A stretch of DNA of 64,000 nt, from contig JBAMJR010000085.1 of assembly GCA_038501785.1 (NCBI GenBank), positions 482,501 to 546,500 on the forward strand, in the 5' to 3' direction. The position numbers and the translations under genes were made by a program. Shown in pieces: positions 24,930 to 36,800 of this stretch. A model generated the notes under the pieces. It was not told the origin of the DNA and did not search any database. It saw nothing but the letters and a program-made list of their open reading frames with translations. Numbering within the stretch: the first letter of the stretch is position 1; each line of letters opens with the position of its first letter. This DNA is from Myoxocephalus aenaeus (taxonomy: Eukaryota; Chordata; Actinopteri; Perciformes; Cottidae).

Positions 24930-25031
24930 CCCGCTGAATTTAAGCATATTTGAATTTCTAAACTCTGCGGAGGAAAATAAACTAACAAGGATTCCCTCAG
25001 TAGCGGCAATCGAAGAGGGGCGGTGTGAGGC
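24930..25031 (+). other. 28S rRNA-like segments inside the foldback element
   Basis: Bases 24,931-24,950 (CCGCTGAATTTAAGCATATT) match the start of vertebrate 28S rRNA exactly as I recall it. After a ~16-nt stretch where 28S has about 5 nt, 24,967-25,020 continues the same gene (GCGGAGGAAAA, AAACTAACAAGGATTCCCTC, AGTAGCGGC) with about 4 differences in 54. CGGTGTGAGGC at 25,021-25,031 matches a later part of the 28S 5' domain. The order is that of 28S with deletions. It is too short and rearranged to be a functional rRNA gene. Confidence 0.8.
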
Positions 25032-25034
25032 GGG

Positions 25035-25064
25035 CATCTTAACGGTACCAGTACCGTTAAGATG
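25035..25064. repeat. Perfect 14-bp palindrome at the core of the foldback element
   Basis: CATCTTAACGGTAC and its exact complement are separated by CA. The right half includes ACCGTTAAGA, which also occurs in the 28S 5' domain, so the palindrome may have formed from a 28S piece. Confidence 0.9.
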
Positions 25065-26560
25065 TTTGGATGTGGTCAGAAACGTTCTGAACACCTCCAT
25101 ATCAGTCAGTATTTTGAAAACCGGATGTTGTGTCACGTGGCTCTTTCCGCTCGTTAGAATATATTTCATGTCAGTGTCTGCTGCAGCTGATTTGACCACG
25201 CAGAGTTTAGAAATTCAAATATGCTTATATTCAGCGGGAAAGCAAGAAAACAATAACAAAAACACACGATAATAAATGTATTTTTAATACGTCAAGCAAA
25301 AATATGTGTATAATAAATGTATACGTGTATAATCAACGTATTTGTAATACGTCAAACACATACGTAATCAGGGAGGAAATACGTTTCTAGTCAAACTAGT
25401 AATTGAGAATGCGTTTTAGTTCTGGGGGAACGTAATTTTTAGGAGACAGGGTTGCACTGTCAACAGTCCGTTTGTAATAACGTTCCTGAACTATTGAAGG
25501 ATTTGACAATTTGCCAGATGTTATGTCCATGCAGTAATCGCACATGACAGATGTATTTGCCGAGTGAGTCAGTGTTCAAACTATATAACCAAATGATATT
25601 CCTGTATGTGGTGTTGTGATAGCAACGAGAGCTGATACGCTTCAGCATGTCTGAACCTGAAATCACGCAATAAAGCCAGAGTCTAATGTGTCTTTTTTCA
25701 CATTATGCCACAATATAACGACATTGTCTTTGTGAAGACACTACATGAACCAAATTCATTATACACAAATAGAAGCAGAGCTCTTTTAAATGAATCCATA
25801 TTCTTAATTACATTACATGTAGTCATTTTACCTTTTATCCAGTGAGATATAACTGTTTCTGAAGTGCCATGGGCTGATGATGATGCTCCTCCTCTGCAAA
25901 GGTTCCTGAGATTAGGAGCAACATGAGGATTGCAGGGCACTGTGACTCGCTGCAGGCAAAAGGGCCAGTCCCCTCAAATTCTTTGTGACAGGCCTTTCCC
26001 TCTTTTCAGAAAAGATATGCCCAAAGACATTCCTCCCCCATCTTTCCCTACAATGACTAAAGTTCTGACCTGGTTTAATTTAGGGCCTCTTCAACTAAGC
26101 TATTGTTCTGTTCATAAATGATCCTGTGTATTGACATTTGACCAACTCATATTGAAAGTGGTGGTAAAAAGAAGTGGACAATTAGGTAGTTAAGTTATTG
26201 TAAGGCCTTGTCTACATATCTACCATACTATACCCACTTTTACATAACGGTTTATCTTTAATAATGAGAGACATTAAACCACATATGAACACCAATGTAT
26301 CAGCACATTTCAAAGCCAAAAGGAATTAAAACCATGCTGAATGTGACCCATTTGACTGTCTAAGATGTCAAGTAAACATCAACAGGTAATTAGACTAACA
26401 AGCATAAAGATGGACAAGTGCCTTTTCTAGCAAGTTAACTGCATCCCACCATTTCAGAATGTCCTGGATGCGTGCAAGAAAGTGCGATCTGAGAGAGCAT
26501 ACAGTCGATGTGTTAAAGGGATGGATGATATTACTTGGCGTGACGAGATCTTTTAAATGT

Positions 26561-26562
<2 letters not shown>

Positions 26563-26651
<89 letters not shown>
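26563..26651. repeat. (TG)n microsatellite
   Basis: Perfect TG repeat of about 44 units in the jph1-eloc spacer. A shorter, broken TG stretch follows at about 26,825-26,873. Confidence 0.97.
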
Positions 26652-26653
<2 letters not shown>

Positions 26654-27508
26654 AGGAAGCCCTGTTCTAAGGGCCCACAGCAGCCTCCCCAAAATAGAGC
26701 TGAGAGCAGCTGCAGCGGGGTGAGTCGTATCATAGACACATCAAAGCGCCTGCCGCCACCCGCGCGCTCTGATCATAAGCACTAATGGTGTAATGGGGGA
26801 CTGGAAGGTCAGTGATTGTTTTTGGTTGTGTGTGTGAGTGTCTGTGTGCGTGTGTGTGTCTATGTGTGTGTGTAAGAGAGTCAACAGGCAACACGGGCAG
26901 TCAACAGGCAGGAGGCTACTGGAACTTTCTGGAACACAAACGGACAGCATAGCTAAGCCTGATATTACTGTAAGACAAATATCAGGTCAGGTGTCACCTC
27001 TGCAGAAGTTACCATTGACGTCTAGTAGCAATGAGCACAGTCAATTGAACAAGTCTGGGAGGGAAATTCTCTTTTTTTCTCCCACCAGTTGTAGAACCTT
27101 AATATCTGTGTGTAAATGAGCAACAGTATAAGGAATTCCTTACCATCTTCCATGAGGAGCATTAAGTTTGCTGGTCTGCTCTTAGTGTCACAGCTCAGAT
27201 AACTCTGCGTATATATGGAAGCGTCAGATTTCAACAGTCATCACTTTTCCCCCACACACAGAACTCCAGGCAGGATCAGGGCAAAGTCACATTCTGAATC
27301 TGACCGTGAATACAGTATGTGCCCAACTGCCTCTGATCTATTGCAGACACACCGTACCAACGTTATGAACTGTATTGGTTGTCTGTTGATACAAACAACA
27401 AACTTTATAATTTAGTTTAGAAAATACTTTTACATTTGTACACAATATGCAGAATTGATTGATTTCTAGTAACTGGACTTCAGAAAGTATATGGTAGTGC
27501 TGAGTGCG

Positions 27509-27513
<5 letters not shown>

Positions 27514-27573
<60 letters not shown>
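27514..27573. repeat. (CT)n microsatellite
   Basis: Perfect CT repeat of about 30 units, a mirror polypyrimidine tract able to form triplex DNA, about 450 bp upstream of the inferred eloc first exon. Confidence 0.96.
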
Positions 27574-27579
<6 letters not shown>

Positions 27580-27859
27580 TTTTTTGAATCCAGATTTATG
27601 GTCCCGCAAAATGTCTCTGTCATGTCCAATCAGCAGCTGCTCTCGCCCATCATAGCTAATGGAGACAGTCAGGGAGGGTAACCTGAAACACAGGCGCCCC
27701 CCATAGGCGTAACAGTACAATCTCAACTCTTCGTGTATGGCCTGTAAACCAGTGTAAAGTTGACAAATCATTTCAGCTCTTCATTCAAATAAAAAATGTA
27801 TAATCGTATTTCCTCTCTCTTATCTAAACGTATTATCTAGTGACACTGACTTATATTGG

Positions 27860-28207
27860 GCGCCGGACGTGTAAATATGAATTATCCAGAAATAGCCTCG
27901 GCGTTACACATTATTCTATCACTTGTCAATTTTGTGATTAGCGTTACAACAAACGTTTTTCTCTTCATAAAATTTAAGATGGGTATTAAACAAAACATTT
28001 TTATTTTTATTGTAATTTTAGAATGAACATGTTTGCGTTTGTCAGGATGTACACGGTAAGGGGTCCGTATCTCCCGAATATCAATTCCACGGAAGACATT
28101 TATCGCGGACCGAGTGTTCCCACAAACTGGTTCCGGGTAACAGCCTGGTGGCTAACGTTAGCTGAAACCGAAACGCAGTCCTTCGCTCTACATTCTACAA
28201 CCGGGTG
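27860..28207 (+). promoter_or_regulatory. eloc: Inferred eloc promoter and first, non-coding exon
   Basis: CpG density rises in this stretch (gggcgccggacgtg, tatcgcggaccgag) in an otherwise AT-rich region. A good donor (GTG/gtaaga) at 28,208 would end a 5' UTR exon that splices to 28,759. The transcription start cannot be placed; no TATA box is evident. Confidence 0.4.
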
Positions 28208-28758
28208 GTAAGAGATGTTTTGTTTGTGATTACATTGCTCTTTTGTGTTGGAGTGCTTCTGACTGTTTTCTGATATGAATTCTAAACACTAAATAATCGA
28301 TAACATAAATTATAACGTTATCCTTAGTTTGGCAAGGCGTTAGCTCGCCGGCTAACACCGACAGCTGCGGAGTCACTTTAAAAAAAAAATTGATCGAGAA
28401 AGAAATGACCACTAATCCAATTTTAGATTAGATCAATTAAACTGCACGTTAGTAGTTACGATTGATTGAAACTATACCCACGTTACATTGGGGTACATTA
28501 CTGATGACGTTAACTTCAGCTGTTTGTTTGATCCCTCTCAAAGTGAACACTGATTGTCAGAAATTCACAAAATAAACAAGGCCTAACGTTAGCCAGCGGA
28601 AACAATACTTTAAGAGTGATTATTCCACATGAAAGCCTTGCAGCCATTGACCAGCCTTAGGCCACTTTATATCGTGTGTTTGGGGGTCTTGGTGTCCTAA
28701 TTAAGAGTCGTTGGTACAAGTGATGTTTTGTAACTTATTTTTCCATATTTCCTTTCAG

Positions 28759-28782
28759 GGTTAACATAAACTACGAAACAGG

Positions 28783-28786
<4 letters not shown>
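28759..28786 (+). CDS. eloc: eloc exon 2, a 28-nt exon carrying the start codon
   Basis: Acceptor atttcctttcag, donor gtaagt. Only the last four bases are coding (28,783-28,786, ATG G); the Asp-2 codon is completed by AC in the next exon. It is too short to be found by ORF scanning. Confidence 0.85.
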
Positions 28787-31303
<2,517 letters not shown>

Positions 31304-31457
31304 AGTTACAGAAACAATGTTGCAGCTTAAAACAGTTTTAGATTTTTTTTGAATATTTAAATTGTTTTGCCATTTACTTATCTGAAACCTGACTATAAGT
31401 ATGTATGTCCTTTTTCTTTTTTTGCACCTGGCTTTCTGTCATCATTTTATTAGTATT

Positions 31458-31574
31458 AATAAAGGATTCATTTTAATGTAATACATGGATATGGCAGGCT
31501 GCATCACTTGCCCAAGAATGTGATAAATTTGCCCCCACCCGATAAATGTTTCCTCACCTCTCCAGATTAATAAA
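31458..31574 (+). terminator. eloc: Two AATAAA polyadenylation signals downstream of eloc
   Basis: AATAAA at 31,458-31,463 and at 31,569-31,574, giving 3' UTRs of roughly 0.17 or 0.29 kb. Either or both may be used. Confidence 0.55.
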
Positions 31575-31599
31575 GACCTGTTTGGTGAGCACAGTTTAT

Positions 31600-32780
31600 T
31601 GCAAGTTGCTGCCTCATTATGCATGTTCCATATGAAGTACTGCTGACTTTAAATACCCTTTTCACAAAAATGGGCATCATACTTTGATTGTGTATTTTGG
31701 TCTAGCTCAAGTAAAACAATACAAAATGTTTGAAAGGCCACGAAGAACAGGCAGGTATATTTTTAACACTAAAATACATAATTCTGTGTTGCACATTAGG
31801 TGTTAGACATAACAGAAAATGTTCTGTATATTCACTTGCTTGGGATGTTTGGAAGATGAGATGGATACCTTGTAGAATGTGTACAATTATCTGTTATTAC
31901 ATTATTGTCATAACAGCAGGTAAAAACTCAAATGTACATCTTTTTTTAATACATTATTTTTTCTTCATATTAACTTGGTGCTATTATACCTGGAATACAT
32001 TGTAAAAATGTTACGCCTTAAATATGACGGCTATATTTTTAAATAGTTAGGACACTTGCTTCCAAGCAGAATTCCAAATGTTGGATGAAAATTGATTTTG
32101 GGAAATTGTCAATCTCATTTAATGTGACCTTTCAAGGTCACACAGCAGAGATGGGGACTTGGAGGCTAGATGGATGTGTAAAGGAGATTATGAACTGTTA
32201 ATTGGGAGCCCAGTGTAATCATTCAATACGGTTGTACACTTAGGGTTATTGAAGAAAAAAAAAATGGTTATGATTATTGCATGCCTAATAAGGCAGGACC
32301 ACTTTTGTTGTGTTTTTTCCATATTAGCTTGTTTAAAGTGATCATCCACCAAACAATAGTCTCTCTTACCCTATAGCATGGCTTATTCAGACGCTCTAGA
32401 GGGTAAACCATATCCGGTGGGAGCTCATACAGTTAACATCAGTTGTTTTTTGCGGAAACCTGAGGAGGTATACTCAAATTACCAATCAGTTGAATAAACT
32501 GCTCTGAATTTTGCTGACATAGAGACATTGATGTAGTTCTTTATTTCATAAAAAGGGAGCTCTAGCTGATAAAGAAAATACGATTAATTTATCTTAAATG
32601 TAAAGGGAGACGCTATGATAAAAGGCATAATCCATTTGTAGTGTGATTTAAGATAAATAATATGACAAATCCGAGTGTGTTTTCAATATCTTAAATAACT
32701 AAAAGACAAACACAAGAACACTATTTTGTATAACTCTGGATCAGGGATGTCAGGCAGGTCGTCCCACGATAAGCAAAGGT
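31600..32780. other. Spacer between eloc and ube2w
   Basis: About 1.2 kb, AT-rich, with no gene or recognised repeat. The longest frames here look like chance. Confidence 0.7.
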
Positions 32781-32788
32781 CATTGACT

Positions 32789-32994
32789 CACGTGACCACC
32801 GTGCATTTTAACGCCTCATTTATTTTGCAATTTAATTTATAAACGCCCCTTATATAGTCCGTTAACGACTAAATGAGTCAGGTGACCTGACGGTGCACAT
32901 CGCTGGATTGTTGTCTCTGTCAAAACAACCTCTCCCACGTGACCGCCTGACGTACAGTCCTCCCCTCTGCGCTGAAGCAGGGGGGGTTTCCATC
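32789..32994 (+). promoter_or_regulatory. ube2w: ube2w proximal promoter and 5' UTR with two CACGTGAC boxes
   Basis: Identical palindromic E-boxes CACGTGAC at 32,789-32,796 and 32,936-32,943, 147 bp apart, in a CpG-enriched stretch that ends at the start codon. This motif is bound by USF and by MiT/TFE factors. The CpG-rich zone continues into intron 1 to about 33,480. The transcription start is unknown, so the second box could lie inside the 5' UTR. Confidence 0.5.
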
Positions 32995-33009
32995 ATGGCG
33001 TCGATGCAG
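32995..33009 (+). CDS. ube2w: ube2w exon 1, coding part (MASMQ)
   Basis: Five codons, context ccatcATGG, donor gtagga, phase 0. Confidence 0.9.
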
Positions 33010-33769
33010 GTAGGAATACATTGACAGCGATCGCATATTTATAATTCACCTGACCTTCAGTCTGGTCTGTCCTTGTAGTTTATTCACCACTTCGTTTGCG
33101 TACATGTATCTGTTCGAAGTCGTGGGGATATCAAAGTAAAAGCGACGAGATTTATCCTCAACTGTTCCGATGTATCGCCGAGTGTTTGCTAGCAACACAA
33201 CTAGCTTAGCTATAGCATCATCACCACCAGCACCGCCGAGTCGAGGCGAGCGCAGAAATAACAGCTTTCCTGAGAATACGTCGATGACTGGCGACGCGTT
33301 TGTTTCGCTGCCACACATGGACAATAACTGGAGGAATATGATGTTATGAGTTTTAGTTGGGTTTTAATATTTTAAACCGAGCTCTGGTGGCCGTTGGTCC
33401 GTCGTTGACGTCAGCTCGCTAACGAGACAGTACGCAGCAGATTGAGCTTTCTAGTCCGCTCTCGGGCTGAGGAAGGTGCATCGCTATCCTGAGATGGCTG
33501 AGTCAAGATGTTTGCCTTATTTCAGAAAACACAAAGCCAATTTTGTGGTTGCTTATGGGGCATCACGTTTCTTCTCTTAATACATAGTTTGACTTACGTA
33601 GCTCCACGGAAAACGGGTCAAATATGTCAGGGTGGAGTTTAGTTTTTGTGTTGACGTTCGCTACATTTACACTTATAATCGGAAATGAATCATCCACACA
33701 TCATATATCACATTATTTAGGTTATTAATCTCTTCGTAAAATAGAGGGGGAAGTATCTTGCTACGCGCA

Positions 33770-33800
<31 letters not shown>

Positions 33801-36800
33801 TTTTAAATTATATTCTGGTTTGTATATTGTTGTGATGCTGTGTTTCAACATTGAGATGGGTGTGGTAGAAACCAAAACACATTCTCTCCCAACAGAAGAG
33901 GCTTCAAAAGGAATTATTAGCCATGCAAAATGATCCACCCCCTGGAATGACGCTCAACGAAAAAAGTGTACAGAACACCATCACGCAGTAAGTATTCTTT
34001 AGTTTTTAACGTTTTGTTTCTATATGGCAGCGCTTACCAACACAGTTAACATCGGGCCACTATCTCATAGTTATTGAACAAGGTTGCCATCTATAAATGA
34101 ACACAAGTCCAGGGGCTTTCTAAAGGGTCATGTTTTGATCCCCATGATAAGCCAGTGTGATGAACATGTCTGATACCACGCGTGCAACAAAGGGTAACTT
34201 TTGCAATAACGGGAGGTATGAAGACGCGATGCTGTTGGAGCCCTGGCAGCGGCTGGTGGTGAGGAAGGATCGGCGTCATTCCAGTAATTGTCAGATCTGC
34301 CCCACAGTACAGTGTTTCTAATGTACGGTGTCACTTATTATTCATCCTGATAAAATATTTACCAGTTGCCATGCAGGAGTTGCGCTAGGGTAGCAAGAAA
34401 CAGAGGCCGCTTCGCTGACCTTTCTGTCTGGGTGTTCCCTTAAACGCCCATGATTATGTAATCGAAGTGAATGACAATGTTTTTGACATAAACAGTGATT
34501 TAATTGACATAAGCAGGGAGGAATGATGAACTGACTTGTCGTCCTGTAAATGGTTTTAAGACAAATTTCTAGTCGTCAATCAAATGCAACATTTTATAGC
34601 AATTGCTAATAATGAACGTCTTTTGATTTGCATGACTGACAAGTCTACAAACCAGTTCCGCTCGCTTCCTCGTCTATTCATCCCAGGTTTGAGACAATAT
34701 GTATGGGTGTGCCTTTTTCTCTGTAACTCTGATCAAGGTTTGTTTACCCTGGGTTTATTTTTGTCATAGTGACAGACTATGTTACCTGTTTTTGTGTAAC
34801 CTGTCCTAGTGGAGTAAGTTACGAATAGTCGGGTCCTGCTTGGCATTCAAGTGAACCGTATCGTATTTTATAACAGACATAATATAAAAAAATAACCTGT
34901 GTGTGTGAGACAGTGATAAGGTGACGTGTGTGTGTTTTTTTTATTTTTTATAGTACACTTTGTCTCTCTGCTGCTCATTAGATTACAATGTATTTCAGCT
35001 CACTGTGTGATAGTGCAGTTGCCGTAATGAGTCAGCGGTCATTGCAAACAAGGAGACTACTGCTTTAAAGCACTGAGAAATCTCACTAAAGGGCCCAGTG
35101 TGGTTTTTGTTGACTATATTATATGATCACCAGGAAATGGGGAATAGGAGCGAGTTGAGCATAATGTCCTTGGAGTCGCTGCCTGTCCTCAGCGTGGGTT
35201 AACTCATCATACAATGATACTGCCTCCCTCTAAGCTTTACTTCCTGATGAAAAATGGAGTTCCTTTCAGATGCTTTGATCACTTTTCGCTAAGGGCTGAC
35301 CTCGTATGTAGGCCTGAATGGTCTAGGCTCGAGGCTAGATCTAAAAGAGACGAGGCTATAAACCCGAACAAAAACCACAAGTCTCTTTGTTGACCTATCT
35401 GTACTGCTTGCCTGAAATAAATTAGGCCAGAGATTGTGATGCTGCCATCGGTGTTCCATTTCCTTCTCTTATGCTCAAGCAATCCCAATTAATGATCGGG
35501 ACATTTTGCCATAGACGTATATTAAGCAGATAGACTGACCTTCATCCCAAAGACTCAGGATCAAGCTCCTGTGTTTGCAGTCATCTTCCATTCTGAGCAA
35601 GTCATTGAATCCCTGCCAGCTCAGTCAGCACAGGCAAAAATGGATTTGGTCCAGTAGATCAATAGAGTATCACATTATTGCTAAACCGCTATCATAACCC
35701 AGCTGAATATTGAATGTCACTTGAATAAGGATGAGTCATAGCGTTTGATTACACACTTACTGCAGCATTCACTGCTCACATTTCGTGCGACCCTTTTCTA
35801 ATGATCCATGCAAGTCATTCTATATGTTTACAACTAATCTACTCTAGAATGATGAGATACAGCATGTTATTTATCATAAGTAAATAACATGCTAGCAGCT
35901 CAAAGGCCATACTCACCATCTTAATAAAGTATACTAGTATTTGCTAATTAGCAGTAGGACTGTCAACAATATTCTACATTAAATATATAGGTGAATATTA
36001 ATGGGAAACAGAGACTCAAATCTAAAAATGAATCTTCGATTGTGGAAAAAAAAAAAGCACAGGAAGTAGGAAACTTTCAGGTGATGTCCCTCCAGTCAGC
36101 TACCACCATACTTAGGTTTTTGTATTGAAGTGAGCAGGTATTGTACACCAACTCTGACGAAAGGTTCAGCTCAAAATGGCAGCAATGCTGCGTTGCTTCT
36201 GACCAATCAGGAGAAGGTGCCATGGATATAATTCCGCAAAATACATTTAAAAAAAAATAATATTTTGGACCTATGTGTAAGGAATATTTGAATGTAATTT
36301 TTGGCCAACTTAGGCTGATGAGAATGTCATTTATTTTTCAGGTATTTGATAATAAACAAGGCGAACATCAGGTCAAATTTAACCTGATGTTAGACTATTA
36401 TTTTAAGCCCTACGATGATGTTTTTCTAACTAAGCTATTGTGCCTCACCCTAACTGCAGCTGTTACTGTTGTTTTGTTGACTAAACTGGACCTCTTCTCG
36501 TAGAGTTTAGTGGCACGTGTAAAGTGGTGTGTAAATCACACGAAAAGCTTCAAATGCTTTCTTGGGATATACGGAAATGTTGTGCTATTTCTGCGCCCTG
36601 ATCGGGTCAGACCAACCGACATGGCAAACCTGTATTGCATTGCCTCAGCCCATTTCCTCCCAAAGCATAGTTAAGGTTTGTTGTTAAAGCAAGTGTTGAA
36701 CCGGTGTCATAGCTTGACAGGAGGAATTTGAGCGTCACTCGCTCCATTAGCTTAGACATGTTTTGAAACGGCCTTAAAGTTGTCTGAAGGTATAGAAAAT

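Larger units (their letters stand above)
24793..25454. mobile_element. Foldback (long inverted-repeat) element carrying 28S rRNA-like sequence
   Basis: Two 161-bp arms, 24,809-24,969 and 25,199-25,359, are near-perfect inverted copies. The outer ends match again as CAACCCTGTC on the left and its complement on the right, and the same 6-mer CACTGT lies just outside both ends (24,787-24,792 and 25,455-25,460), a likely target-site duplication. The left arm is shorter than the right by about 90 bp near its outer end. The interior holds sequence like the 5' end of 28S rRNA and a perfect 14-bp palindrome. No transposase is encoded, so it is non-autonomous. The superfamily cannot be assigned. Confidence 0.85.
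21861..28019. other. Intergenic spacer between jph1 and eloc
   Basis: About 6.2 kb with no supported gene on either strand. In human this interval holds TMEM70 and LY96; I saw no frame resembling either. It contains the foldback element at 24,793-25,454, a (TG)n array and a (CT)n array. A GC-richer stretch at about 22,080-22,380 was inspected and gave no recognisable protein. Confidence 0.7.

Noticed and set aside
24930..25031. A genuine rRNA gene
   Set aside because: Only scattered 28S pieces with an insertion and large deletions, bounded by inverted repeats; no 5.8S, ITS or further 28S follows.
24889..25272. 127-codon plus-strand frame
   Set aside because: It runs through the inverted arms and the 28S-like interior of the foldback element; the sequence is explained by that element.
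33046..33324. 92-codon minus-strand frame beside the ube2w promoter
   Set aside because: It lies in the CpG-rich part of ube2w intron 1, where few stops are expected, and resembles no known protein. A divergent transcript remains possible.
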